64,000 nt of DNA from Rhodovulum robiginosum (GTDB lineage Bacteria > Pseudomonadota > Alphaproteobacteria > Rhodobacterales > Rhodobacteraceae): contig NZ_RWGU01000042.1 in the NCBI RefSeq assembly GCF_003944755.1, positions 62,001 to 126,000 on the forward strand, written 5' to 3'. This document shows positions 25,982 to 34,445 of this stretch, piece after piece. Position 1 is the stretch's first letter, and each line of letters starts with the position of its first letter. Below the pieces are notes generated by a model. The model saw nothing but the letters and a program-made list of their open reading frames with translations. It did no database searches and was not told the DNA's origin. Both the position numbers and the translations under genes were made by a program.

Positions 25982-27027
25982 CCCACGAGCCCCCTTTCGG
26001 CGCCCATTCGAGGCGCAAGTCGAAATACACCCCGCGTGTTGCCCCCGGCGCTGGCGGCGCGCGCACCTCGGCGATGATCGCATCGCTGGACGCCGAGGGG
26101 CGCGAGACCGTCGCCGCCCCCTTCGGCCACGCCCTGCGCGAACTGGCGGCAGCGCGCGACGATATCGTCGGGCTGTCGGCGGACCTGTCGAAATACACCG
26201 ACATGCATGTTTTCGCCAACGCCTACCCCGACCGCTTCTACCAGATGGGCATGGCCGAACAGGTGATGATCTCCGCCGCCGCTGGTCTGGCGCGCGAGGG
26301 GTTCACGCCCTTTGCCACCACCTACGCCGTCTTCGCCTCGCGCCGGGCCTACGACTTCATCGCCATGGCGATTGCCGAGGAAAACCTGCCCGTCAAGATC
26401 GTCTGCGCCCTGCCGGGGCTGACCACGGGCTACGGCCCCAGCCACCAGGCGACCGAGGATCTGGCGATCTTTCGCGGGATGCCCAACCTGACCGTCGTCG
26501 ACCCCTGCGACGCGGTCGAGACGGCGCAGGCCACCCATGCCATCGCGGCGCATCCCGGGCCAGTCTACATGCGCCTTCTACGCGGGAAAGTACCTGATGT
26601 GCTAGGGCGTTACGGCTACAAGTTCAAGCTGGGCAAGGCGCAGACGATCCGCGACGGGCGCGACGTGCTGTTCGTCTCGTCGGGCTTCATGACGATGCGG
26701 GTTCTGGACGCGGCCGAGCGGCTGGCCGCCGACGACGTCGATTGCGCCGTGCTGCACGTGCCCACGATCAAGCCGCTGGACGTCGAGACCATCGCCGCCG
26801 AAGCCGCGAAATCGGGCCGGCTGGTCGTGACCGCCGAAAACCACACCGTCATCGGCGGGCTGGGCGAGGCCGTGGCCGGGGCGCTGATGCGCGCGGGCGT
26901 GCATGTGCCGTTCCGCCAGGTCGGCTTGCCCGACGAATTCCTGGACGCCGGCGCCCTGCCGACGCTGCACCACCAATACGGGCTGTCGGTCGACGCGATC
27001 TCGGCGTCGGTCAAGTCCTGGCTTTGA
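25978..27027 (+). CDS. Transketolase, C-terminal (pyrimidine-binding) subunit of a split enzyme
   Basis: This 349-residue partner of the preceding gene (ATGA overlap) has the transketolase pyrimidine domain, with RFYQMGMAEQVMISAAAGLAREG (the glutamate that activates ThDP, in the MAEQ segment), TTYAVFASRRAYDFIAM and GLTTGYGPSHQATEDLAI. The C-terminal domain has VLFVSSGFMTMRVLDAAE and ENHTVIGGLGEAVA. The first 35 residues (HEPPFGAHSRRKSKYTPRV) are an unusual basic extension before the family homology begins near TSAMIASLDAEGRETVA. It is encoded with an SDR 11 bases downstream. Confidence 0.9.
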   Translation: MTHEPPFGAHSRRKSKYTPRVAPGAGGARTSAMIASLDAEGRETVAAPFGHALRELAAARDDIVGLSADLSKYTDMHVFANAYPDRFYQMGMAEQVMISAAAGLAREGFTPFATTYAVFASRRAYDFIAMAIAEENLPVKIVCALPGLTTGYGPSHQATEDLAIFRGMPNLTVVDPCDAVETAQATHAIAAHPGPVYMRLLRGKVPDVLGRYGYKFKLGKAQTIRDGRDVLFVSSGFMTMRVLDAAERLAADDVDCAVLHVPTIKPLDVETIAAEAAKSGRLVVTAENHTVIGGLGEAVAGALMRAGVHVPFRQVGLPDEFLDAGALPTLHHQYGLSVDAISASVKSWL

Positions 27028-27038
27028 AGGAGCCCAAG

Positions 27039-27791
27039 ATGAAATTGCTGGACGGCAAGACCGCGATCGTCACCGGCGCCGCGTCGCCGCGCGGGCTGGG
27101 CAAGGCCACCGCAAGGATGTTCGCCGAACACGGCGCGCGGGTGGCCATTCTCGACCTCGACGAGGGCCAGGCCAAGGCCGCCGCGGCCGATATCGGCGCG
27201 GGGCATCTGGGGCTGGCCTGCAACGTCACCGACAAATGGGCCTGCGTCGACGCGACCGCCGCGGTGCTCGACGCCTTCGGGCAGATCGACGTGCTGGTCA
27301 ACAACGCGGGCATCACCCAGCCGCTGAAGCTGATGCAGATCGAGCCGGAAAACTACGACGCCGTGCTCGACGTCAACCTGCGCGGCACGCTCTACATGAG
27401 CCAGGCGGTGATCCCCCACATGCGCGAGCGTGCGACAGGCTCTATCGTCAACATCTCGTCGGTCTCGGCCCAGCGCGGCGGCGGCATCTTCGGCGGGCCG
27501 CATTACTCGGCGGCCAAGGCCGGCATCCTCGGGCTGACCAAGGCCATGGCGCGGGAACTGGCGCCCGACGGTGTGCGCTCGAACGCGGTCTGTCCGGGCT
27601 TCATCGCCACCGACATCACCGGCGGAAAACTGGCCGACGAGATGATGGCCATGATCCTCGACGGCATCCCGATGGCGCGCGCCGGCACGGCCGAGGACGT
27701 GGCCGGCTGCTGCCTGTTCCTGGCCTCGCCGCTGTCGGCCTATGTCACCGGCTCCGAGGTGGACGTGAACGGCGGGTCGCTGATCCACTGA
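27039..27791 (+). CDS. SDR family oxidoreductase
   Basis: This 250-residue classical short-chain dehydrogenase has the cofactor motif TGAASPRGLGKATARMF (the expected TGxxxGxG with two inserted residues), DLD after strand beta-2 suggesting NAD(H) preference, NNAGITQP, the catalytic Ser in ISSVSAQ and Tyr-x-x-x-Lys in HYSAAKAG. It has an AAGGAG ribosome site 11 bases after the split transketolase, so it is the third gene of that operon. It probably oxidises or reduces a ketose or polyol feeding the transketolase. The substrate is unknown. Confidence 0.88.
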   Translation: MKLLDGKTAIVTGAASPRGLGKATARMFAEHGARVAILDLDEGQAKAAAADIGAGHLGLACNVTDKWACVDATAAVLDAFGQIDVLVNNAGITQPLKLMQIEPENYDAVLDVNLRGTLYMSQAVIPHMRERATGSIVNISSVSAQRGGGIFGGPHYSAAKAGILGLTKAMARELAPDGVRSNAVCPGFIATDITGGKLADEMMAMILDGIPMARAGTAEDVAGCCLFLASPLSAYVTGSEVDVNGGSLIH

Positions 27792-27883
27792 GGGCGAGAG
27801 CGGACGCAGCGGCATCGTCCCCTCGGTCAGCGGGACGAGTGCCCCTTCACCCGGCACGGCCCTCGACGCCTGTCCTGCCCCCT

Positions 27884-27935
27884 GGCTTCTTCTGGCCGAA
27901 AATATCCCGGGGGTCCGGGGGCAGAGCCCCCGGCG
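27884..27935. repeat. Interspersed GC-hairpin repeat, copy 2
   Basis: GGCTTCTTCTGGCCGAAAAT, then ATCCCGGGGG and the hairpin CCGGGGG-CAGAG-CCCCCGG. It sits in the 204-bp gap between the convergent SDR and FAH-family genes. It is nearly identical over its first 28 bases to copy 3 at 35427. It may also act as a bidirectional transcription end. Confidence 0.85.
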
Positions 27936-27995
27936 GGTCGCCGCGCGACGCGCGGCGAGCCTTATGGCCGCGAAGATCCCGCGGGCGGTTGCCCC

Positions 27996-28841
27996 TTAGC
28001 CCGCCGCCACGGCCTCCTGCCGTTGCTCGCCCAGCCCCTCGATGCGCAATTCCATCACGTCGCCGGGCCTGAGGAACCGCTGCGGTTTCATCCCCATGCC
28101 GACGCCCGAGGGCGTGCCGGTGGCGATGATGTCGCCCGGCATGAGCTTGAGAAACCGGCTCATGTAACTGACGATCTCGCGCACCGAAAAGATCATGTCG
28201 TCGGTCGAGCTGTCCTGGACCCGCGTGCCGTTGAGGTCGAGCGACAGCGCCAGCGCCTGGGGGTCGGCCACATCGTCGGCGGTGACCAGCCACGGGCCGA
28301 TGGGCCCGAAGCTGGGGGCCGATTTGCCCTTGATCCATTGGCCGCCCCGCTCGATCTGGAAGGCCCGTTCCGAGACATCGTTGATCACGCAATAGCCCGC
28401 GACATGGCTCAGCGCGTCGGCCTCGGAGACATAGAGCGTCTCGCGCCCGATCACGACGCCCAGTTCCACCTCCCAGTCGGCCTTTTCGGACTGGCGCGGA
28501 ATGATGACCGGGTCGAACGGCCCCGACAGCGCCGAGCTGGCCTTGGAAAAGACGATCGGCTCTTTCGGCGGCTCGGCCCCGGTTTCGGCGGCGTGCTTGG
28601 CGTAGTTCAGGCCGATGCAGTAGAAATTCGGCACCGAGGCGAGGCAGGCGCCGATCCGGCCCGGGTCTGCGACCAGCGGCAACTCGGCGGGGTCGAGCGC
28701 GCGCAGCCGGTCCAGCGCCTCGGGCGTCAGCGCCGCCCCCGTCAGCACCGGCACATGCGCGCCGAGGTCGCGCACCTGCCCGTCACCATCCAGCATACCG
28801 GTCTTTTCGGCCCCGGCCGGGCCATATCGCAACAACTTCAT
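27996..28841 (-). CDS. Fumarylacetoacetate hydrolase (FAH) family protein
   Basis: This 281-residue FAH-fold protein has NFYCIGLNYAKHAAETGA (residues 71-88), VFSKASSALSGPFDPVIIPR, the metal-binding DWEVELGVVIGR (two acidic ligands), GYCVINDVSERAFQ and the C-terminal IATGTPSGVGMGMKP. It resembles ureidoglycolate lyase and 2,4-diketo-3-deoxy-L-fuconate hydrolase, which cleaves to pyruvate plus lactate. An SDR like 2-keto-3-deoxy-L-fuconate dehydrogenase lies at 38956, so the latter role is attractive. It is 46 bases downstream of the GntR gene on the same strand and is likely co-transcribed with it. Confidence 0.87.
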   Translation of the reverse strand: MKLLRYGPAGAEKTGMLDGDGQVRDLGAHVPVLTGAALTPEALDRLRALDPAELPLVADPGRIGACLASVPNFYCIGLNYAKHAAETGAEPPKEPIVFSKASSALSGPFDPVIIPRQSEKADWEVELGVVIGRETLYVSEADALSHVAGYCVINDVSERAFQIERGGQWIKGKSAPSFGPIGPWLVTADDVADPQALALSLDLNGTRVQDSSTDDMIFSVREIVSYMSRFLKLMPGDIIATGTPSGVGMGMKPQRFLRPGDVMELRIEGLGEQRQEAVAAG

Positions 28842-28887
28842 GATGCGCCCTTTTCCTCTTGTTTCGGCATAGTTTTCCGCGCCGCCC

Positions 28888-29559
28888 TCAGGACGCCGCC
28901 TGTTCCGGCACCAGCCCGTCTTCCTCGAACCGGTGCCGTACATTGATCGCCAGATGCTCCAGATGGCTACCGATTTCCTGCGTCACCTGCGCGGCATCGC
29001 GCGCCAGCAACCCCTCGACGATGGCGCGGTGCTGCGCAAGCACGCGGTCGCGCGAGCGTTTGCGCACGGCCGACAGGTAGCGCGCGCGCCACAGCCGCGA
29101 AAGATAGGCGTTGTGGGTCTCGGCCATCGACGGGTTGTGCGAGGCCTGCGCGATGGCGATGTGAAAGCGCATGTCGATCTCGAACACGTCGACCGGTTCG
29201 ACCGTGTCATAGACCGCCTCCATGTGCTGCTGGAGGCCCTGGATGCGGGTCAGCTCCTCGTCGGTCGCCCGCTCGCAGGCGAGCTGCGCCGATTTCAGTT
29301 CGAGACAGGCCAGCACCTCGATGTTGTCGGTAATGTCCTGAAGGCTGGGATTGGCCACGATCGGGCTGCGCGACGGGCGCAGGATCACCAGCCCCTCCTT
29401 GGCCAGGATCCGGATCGCCTCGCGCATCGGGGTGCGGCTGACGCCCATCTCGGCCGCGTTGTCGCGTTCCTTGATCGATTCGCCGGGTGCCAGTTTCCCG
29501 CGCAGGATATCGCGCCGGAGGGTCTGGGCTATCTGTTCCGGCAGGGTCTGGTCGGCCAT
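28888..29559 (-). CDS. GntR family transcriptional regulator, FCD subfamily
   Basis: This 223-residue regulator has the winged helix-turn-helix LPEQIAQTLRRDILRGKLAPG...MGVSRTPMREAIRILAKEGLV (residues 6-58). A helical FCD effector domain follows with the metal-ligand pattern DMRFHIAIAQASHN (Asp/His) and later histidines in LAQHRAI and SHLEHLA. FCD members of the ExuR/UxuR type recognise TTGGTATACCAA palindromes, and six TGGTATACCA sites occur in the following 35 kb, two of them just upstream of this gene. It is therefore probably the repressor of the whole acid-sugar island, released by a sugar-acid intermediate. Confidence 0.92.
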   Translation of the reverse strand: MADQTLPEQIAQTLRRDILRGKLAPGESIKERDNAAEMGVSRTPMREAIRILAKEGLVILRPSRSPIVANPSLQDITDNIEVLACLELKSAQLACERATDEELTRIQGLQQHMEAVYDTVEPVDVFEIDMRFHIAIAQASHNPSMAETHNAYLSRLWRARYLSAVRKRSRDRVLAQHRAIVEGLLARDAAQVTQEIGSHLEHLAINVRHRFEEDGLVPEQAAS

Positions 29560-29630
29560 TCGGGTCTCTCACGGCGGGTTACGATGTTCAAAAATTATCT
29601 TTAGGCGTGCCACCGTGCAATTTGCGGAAT

Positions 29631-29642
29631 TTGGTATACCAA
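29631..29642. promoter_or_regulatory. GntR operator site 1 (TTGGTATACCAA)
   Basis: This is a perfect 12-bp palindrome in the GntR-dctP divergent region, 72 bases upstream of the GntR start and 114 bases upstream of dctP. It matches the core of the known ExuR/UxuR operator. It is well placed for autoregulation. Confidence 0.8.
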
Positions 29643-29685
29643 AACCCGTTGATTGTCGAGGTGGCTTTCGCTAGCGTCTTGGCAG

Positions 29686-29699
29686 GATGGTATACCATC
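29686..29699. promoter_or_regulatory. GntR operator site 2 (GATGGTATACCATC)
   Basis: This 14-bp perfect palindrome lies 57-70 bases upstream of the dctP start. Its centre is about 56 bases from site 1, close to five helical turns, which would allow cooperative or looped repression of both divergent promoters. Confidence 0.8.
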
Positions 29700-29755
29700 T
29701 TGCGCAGGGAGGATGCGCAAACATTCGGGGGATAGGACCCCAAGGGAGGAGTAAT

Positions 29756-30769
29756 ATGAAGCTGAGATCGATTTTGAAGTCGGCTGCCATGGCCTCTGTC
29801 GCCGCGGTTCCGGCCATGGCGCAGGACGTGACGCTGCGCATCCAGACGCATTATGCCACCGAGCACCCGACCGGCCAGCGGCTGGCCCAGTGGATCGATG
29901 ACGTTCAGACCATGTCGGGCGGCGAAATCGCCATCGAGATGTTCTATTCGTCCTCGGTCGTGGCCACCACCGAAACCTTCGATGCCGCCATCAACGGCAT
30001 CGTCGATTGCGATGCCACCGGCGGCGCCTACCAGACCGGCAAGAACCCCGCCTTCCAGTTCGTTGGCGACATCATGGGCGGCTACGAGACGCCCTGGCAG
30101 CAGTATAGCTGGCTCTACCACGGCGGCGGCTACGACGCTGCGCAAGAGCTCTACAACGAGCAGAACATGCAGCTAATCGGCTGGTCGATCTACGGCCAGG
30201 AATCGCTGTCCTCGTCGAAGCCCATCGCCGGCATCGGAGACCTTGAAGGCTGGAAATTCCGTTCGCCCCCGGGCATGGAGACCGAGATTTTCGACGAACT
30301 CGGCGCCTCGCCCATCGTGATGGACTTCACCGAGATCTTCACCGCGCTGGAGACCGGCATCATCGACGGCGCCGACGCGAGCGGCCTGGCCAACAACGTG
30401 GGGCTCGGGCTTTACGACATCGTCAAGCACGCCACCTATCCCGGTTTCCACTCGATGCCGTCGGACCATCTGGCGTGCAACCTCGACGTCTGGAACGGGC
30501 TGAGCGAACAGCACCGCCGGATCATCGACACCGCCTGGCAAAAGCTGAGCTTCCAGATCGCGCTCTATAACGAGAAGGCCAACGCCGAAGCGGCGGCCGC
30601 GCTCAAGGAACAGGGTGTGACCCTCTACAACTGGTCGTCCGAGGACCGCGCCGAGTTCCGTCGCGCCGCCCAGGTGGCGTGGGAAGACTGGGGCACCCGC
30701 TCGCCCGAGGCCGCCGCGCTTCTGGAAAGCCACAAGACCTACCTTGAGCAACTGGGTCTGATCAACTGA
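29756..30769 (+). CDS. dctP: TRAP transporter substrate-binding protein DctP
   Basis: This 337-residue periplasmic binding protein has a signal peptide (residues 1-22, cleavage after AMA|QDV). It has the DctP family pattern: THYATEHPTGQRLAQWIDDV, GEIAIEMFYSSSV, the lobe hinge KPIAGIGDLEGWKFRSPPG with the conserved substrate-carboxylate arginine (R in KFRSPPG), TEIFTALETGIIDGADA and YPGFH. It should deliver an organic or sugar acid to DctQM. The ATG at 29756 follows GGGAGGAG. A terminator-like hairpin after the gene allows more binding protein than membrane components. Ligand is probably an acid sugar handled by the surrounding dehydratases. Confidence 0.92.
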   Translation: MKLRSILKSAAMASVAAVPAMAQDVTLRIQTHYATEHPTGQRLAQWIDDVQTMSGGEIAIEMFYSSSVVATTETFDAAINGIVDCDATGGAYQTGKNPAFQFVGDIMGGYETPWQQYSWLYHGGGYDAAQELYNEQNMQLIGWSIYGQESLSSSKPIAGIGDLEGWKFRSPPGMETEIFDELGASPIVMDFTEIFTALETGIIDGADASGLANNVGLGLYDIVKHATYPGFHSMPSDHLACNLDVWNGLSEQHRRIIDTAWQKLSFQIALYNEKANAEAAAALKEQGVTLYNWSSEDRAEFRRAAQVAWEDWGTRSPEAAALLESHKTYLEQLGLIN

Positions 30770-30782
30770 TCCCTCGGGCCTG

Positions 30783-30836
30783 ATGGCGAGCCTGTAACGG
30801 CTTCTGGCGGGTCCCTACCGGGGCTCGCCATTTTTT
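30783..30836 (+). terminator. Intrinsic terminator / attenuator between dctP and dctQ
   Basis: ATGGCGAGCC (30783-30792) pairs perfectly with GGCTCGCCAT (30822-30831) and is followed by a run of six T. The gap then continues to the dctQ ribosome site. Partial read-through would set a high DctP to DctQM ratio, as is usual for TRAP operons. Confidence 0.75.
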
Positions 30837-30866
30837 CAACTGCGGCAAGGTAGGGGGAGGCTGACG

Positions 30867-31676
30867 ATGCAAGATCGAAGCCTGTGGCTGGGCCCCATGA
30901 GGCAGCATGTAAAACTGGCGATGATCGCCTTTTGCGGCGTGACGGCGATCCTTTATGTCTGGCTGGTGGCCAACAAAATCATCGACGAGAACGCCATCGG
31001 CATGCACGAGATGATCCGCCCGACGGGCCGACCCATGGTCTGGGCCATGCTGATCTGCATCGCCGGCAGCCTGCTTTTCACTTCGCTCTACCTGTCCGAC
31101 ACCAAGGGCGACATCGAACCCGAGCCGGGCGGCTTTTTCGATGTCGTCTCGATGGTCTGCGGGCGGCTGGCGATGATCTCGGTCGCGCTGATCGTGCTGG
31201 TGATGTTTTACGAGGTGGTGTCGCGCTACGTCTTTTCGCGGCCCACGCTCTGGGCCAACGAGCTGTCGCTGTGGATCGCATCCTTCGTGTTCCTGCTGGC
31301 CGGGCAATACGCCATGCAGCAGCGCAGCCATATCCGCATCTACGTGATCTACGACATCATGCCCCGCTGGATGCAAAAGACGGCCGACGTGATCTCGGTT
31401 GGCCTGATTTGCGGCTTTTTCTTCGCGCTGGTCTGGGGCGGTTACAACGACGCGATGCGTCGAATGCTGAGGATGGAGACCTTCGGCACCGCATGGGATC
31501 CGCCGATCCCCGGCACGGTCAAGCCGGCGATCCTGTTCATCATCATGCTGGTGACGATCCAGGCGGTGTCGAACCTGATCGCCGACTGGAACAAGTTGCC
31601 CGAGCACCACAAGGGCATCGAGGATATCGACGAAACCGAAATCGAGAATATCCGCCGCGCGCTGGAGGAAAAATAA
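30867..31676 (+). CDS. dctQ: TRAP transporter small permease subunit DctQ (long form)
   Basis: This 269-residue membrane protein has six likely transmembrane segments. The four-helix DctQ core starts at about residue 97 (LAMISVALIVLVMFYEVVSRYVF) with the family segment TLWANELSLWIASFVFLLAGQYAM. The first 85 residues add two more helices (LAMIAFCGVTAILYVWLVAN and MVWAMLICIAGSLLFTSLYL), so the protein is about 90 residues longer than usual. It precedes dctM by 3 bases. It stabilises the transporter and interacts with DctP and DctM. Confidence 0.88.
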   Translation: MQDRSLWLGPMRQHVKLAMIAFCGVTAILYVWLVANKIIDENAIGMHEMIRPTGRPMVWAMLICIAGSLLFTSLYLSDTKGDIEPEPGGFFDVVSMVCGRLAMISVALIVLVMFYEVVSRYVFSRPTLWANELSLWIASFVFLLAGQYAMQQRSHIRIYVIYDIMPRWMQKTADVISVGLICGFFFALVWGGYNDAMRRMLRMETFGTAWDPPIPGTVKPAILFIIMLVTIQAVSNLIADWNKLPEHHKGIEDIDETEIENIRRALEEK

Positions 31677-31679
31677 GCC

Positions 31680-33275
31680 ATGGTCGATATCGGCACCCTG
31701 AGCCTCATCATCCTTCTGGCGATGTTTGCGCTCCTGGCGATCGGCATGCCGCTGGGCTTTGCCTCGGCCTTCCTTGCCTTCGTCACGCTGGCGCTGAAAT
31801 TCGACGCCAGCATCCTGTTTCGCGATTTCGGTCAGGGGCCGATGTCGGTGCTGGGCCAGGCGGTCTACCGTCAGATGACGAATTACGTCCTGATATCGGT
31901 ACCACTCTTCATATTCATGGCCGCGCTACTGGAGCGATCCGGAATCGCGCGCGACATGTACAGCTCGCTGAACGTTTGGTTGTCGCGCACGCGGGGCGGC
32001 ATCGCCATCGTCACCTCGATCATGGCCGTCATCATGGCCGCCATGTCGGGCATCATCGGCGGCGAGGTCGTGCTTCTGGGCCTGATCGCACTGCCGCAGA
32101 TGCTGCGGCTGGGCTATAACCAGAACCTTGCCATCGGCACGATCTGCGCCAGCGGCAGCCTCGGCACCATGATCCCGCCCTCGATCGTGCTGATCTTTTA
32201 CGGGCTGGTGACCGAGACCTCGATCAAGGCGCTGTTCACCGCCGCCTTCCTGCCCGGGTTCATGCTGGCCTCGTTCTTCCTGATCTACATCATCGTGCGC
32301 ACCCGGATGAACACCTCGCTCGCTCCCCTGCCCGAGGACGACCCGAACGACCCGCATGGCCGCGAAAAGGGGCTGATGTTCCTGGGCTTCCTGTCGCGCT
32401 TTACCATGTGGTTCACCGGCTTCCTGCTGCTCAGGGCGCTGTTCTTCACCGCGACCAGCACCAACACCGTGCGCGAGGGCGAAGACCCGATCGCACTCGG
32501 CATGGTCAGCGACATCCCCTGGATCATCGGCGCCTTCGCCATCGCCGCGCTGCTGGTCTACGTCGTGATCGGGCGCGAGCGCAGCGCGCGCGGCTGGGAG
32601 ATGGGCAAGGGCCTGATTGCCCCGATTGTCGTGATCGGCGTGGTTCTGGGTTCGATCTACATGGGGATCACCGGCATCACCGAGGCGGCCGGGATGGGCG
32701 TGGTCGCGGTCTTCGTCATCGGCATGATCCGGCGCGAGATGACGTTCGACATCGTCTGGGACAGCCTGTTGCGGACCCTGCGCTCGACCGGCACGATCAT
32801 CTGGGTGACGATCGGCGCCGCCTCGCTGGCCGCGGCCTACACGCTGGCGGGCGGGCCGACCTATGTCGCCAACCTGATCGTGGGGGCCGACCTGCCCACC
32901 ATGGGGATCATCCTGGTGATGATGCTGATCTTCCTGATCATGGGCATGTTCATGGACTGGATCGGCATCGTGCTGCTGATCATGCCGGTGTTCCTGCCCA
33001 TCGTGGTGCGCCTGCCCGCCGAGGAAATCGGCTGGCTCGGAACGGTCGATCCGCGCTTCATCCCGATCTGGTTCGGCGTGGTGTTCTGTATGAACATGCA
33101 GGTCAGCTTCCTGTCGCCGCCGTTCGGGCCCGCGGCCTTCTACCTCAAATCGGTGGCCCCGCCGCATATCACCCTGACGGCGATCTTCCGCGGCTTCCTG
33201 CCTTTCATCGTGCTGCAATTGATTGCGCTGTCGGTGCTGCTGACCTGGCCGCCGATCGTCACGCTGTTTCTCTAG
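31680..33275 (+). CDS. dctM: TRAP transporter large permease subunit DctM
   Basis: This 531-residue integral membrane protein has about 12-14 hydrophobic helices and the DctM signatures IGMPLGFASAFLAFVTL at the N-terminus, SVPLFIFMAALLERSGIARDMY, ICASGSLGTMIPPSIVLIFYG (conserved GT.IPPS region) and MDWIGIVLLIMPVFLPIV. A central insert of charged residues (DDPNDPHGREKG near residue 219) makes it longer than the typical 430 residues. It catalyses sodium-coupled import of the acid captured by DctP. Confidence 0.93.
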   Translation: MVDIGTLSLIILLAMFALLAIGMPLGFASAFLAFVTLALKFDASILFRDFGQGPMSVLGQAVYRQMTNYVLISVPLFIFMAALLERSGIARDMYSSLNVWLSRTRGGIAIVTSIMAVIMAAMSGIIGGEVVLLGLIALPQMLRLGYNQNLAIGTICASGSLGTMIPPSIVLIFYGLVTETSIKALFTAAFLPGFMLASFFLIYIIVRTRMNTSLAPLPEDDPNDPHGREKGLMFLGFLSRFTMWFTGFLLLRALFFTATSTNTVREGEDPIALGMVSDIPWIIGAFAIAALLVYVVIGRERSARGWEMGKGLIAPIVVIGVVLGSIYMGITGITEAAGMGVVAVFVIGMIRREMTFDIVWDSLLRTLRSTGTIIWVTIGAASLAAAYTLAGGPTYVANLIVGADLPTMGIILVMMLIFLIMGMFMDWIGIVLLIMPVFLPIVVRLPAEEIGWLGTVDPRFIPIWFGVVFCMNMQVSFLSPPFGPAAFYLKSVAPPHITLTAIFRGFLPFIVLQLIALSVLLTWPPIVTLFL

Positions 33276-33359
33276 AACGGCCTTGGCGCGGGGCGCGGCC
33301 CACGCCGCGGCCCGGGCCTGCTTTCGGGCGCGCCGCGCCCCCAATCCGCTCGAGGCCCC

Positions 33360-34445
33360 ATGCCCCGCATCGACCGCCTGCACGCCGACCACTACCTGAT
33401 CGCCCTGCCCCGCACGCTGGAGGACAGCATGCACGGCACGATGACCGGCTTCGAGATCGTCACCGCGCGCATCACCGATAGCGACGGCGCCGAGGGCGTC
33501 GGCTACACCTTCACCTGTGGCGTCAATGGCGGCGCCATCGCCGACATCCTGGGCCGCGAGATGGCCCCGCGCGTCGCCGGCCGCGACCCCGACCTGATCG
33601 AGGCGATCTGGAAAGATCTCTGGTGGGCCTTCCATTACGGCGGGCGCGGCGGGCCCACGGTGCTGGCGCAATCGGCGCTGGATATCGCGCTGTGGGATCT
33701 CAAGTCGAAACGGGCCGGCCTGGCGCTCTGGCGCCTGCTGGGCGGCTACGACCCCCGCGTGCCCGCCTACGCCGGCGGCATCGACCTCGACCTCACCCCC
33801 GAGGAACTGGTCGCCCAGACCCACGACAACATCGAAAGGGGGCACCGCGCGATCAAGATCAAGGTCGGCCGCGACAGGCTGTCCGAAGACGTGGCCCGCA
33901 TGGCCGCGATGCGCGCGGAATTCGGCCCCGACCTGCCGCTGATGGCCGACGCCAACATGAAATACAGCGTCGACGGCGCCATCCGCGCCGCCCGCGCTTT
34001 CCGCGCGTTCGACCTTACATGGTTCGAGGAACCGATCCCGCCCGAAGATCCCGCCGGCCACCGCCGCATCCTCACCGAGGGCGGCATCCCCATCGCCTCG
34101 GGCGAGAACCTGCGCTCGCTTTGGGAGTTCCGCACCGCCATCGAGGGCGGCGTCAGCTTCCCCGAACCCGACGTCACCAATTGCGGCGGCGTCACCCCGT
34201 TCATGAAGATCGCCCGGCTGGCCGAGGCATACCACCTGCCGGTCACCAGCCACGGCGCCCACGACATCACCGTCCAGCTCCTGGCCGCCTGCCCCAACCG
34301 CTCCTACCTCGAGGCGCACGGCTTCGGGCTGGACTCCTATATCGACGAACCGCTTGCCATCGAAAACGGCCACGCCATCGCGCCCGATCGCCCCGGCCAT
34401 GGCGTCGCGTTCGACTGGGACAAACTTGAAAGCTGCCGGCCATGA
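33360..34445 (+). CDS. Mandelate racemase/muconate lactonizing enzyme family protein, probable acid-sugar dehydratase
   Basis: This 361-residue enolase-superfamily enzyme has a capping domain up to about residue 130, then the barrel with KxK (IKIKVGRD), metal ligands in MADANMKY, WFEEPI and ASGENL, the Asp of PDVTNCGG, and the catalytic His of TSHGAHDI. The KxK lysine plus His/Asp dyad is the mandelate-racemase subgroup arrangement used by sugar-acid dehydratases. It lies 84 bases after dctM, in the operon controlled by the paired GntR operators. The specific acid (hexarate, fuconate or other) is not determinable here. Confidence 0.87.
   Translation: MPRIDRLHADHYLIALPRTLEDSMHGTMTGFEIVTARITDSDGAEGVGYTFTCGVNGGAIADILGREMAPRVAGRDPDLIEAIWKDLWWAFHYGGRGGPTVLAQSALDIALWDLKSKRAGLALWRLLGGYDPRVPAYAGGIDLDLTPEELVAQTHDNIERGHRAIKIKVGRDRLSEDVARMAAMRAEFGPDLPLMADANMKYSVDGAIRAARAFRAFDLTWFEEPIPPEDPAGHRRILTEGGIPIASGENLRSLWEFRTAIEGGVSFPEPDVTNCGGVTPFMKIARLAEAYHLPVTSHGAHDITVQLLAACPNRSYLEAHGFGLDSYIDEPLAIENGHAIAPDRPGHGVAFDWDKLESCRP

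Noticed and set aside
27884-27935. Simple intrinsic terminator for the convergent SDR and FAH genes
   Set aside because: The hairpin lacks a T-run and the whole unit recurs with its flanks at other loci, so it was listed as an interspersed repeat; terminator activity is possible but not shown.
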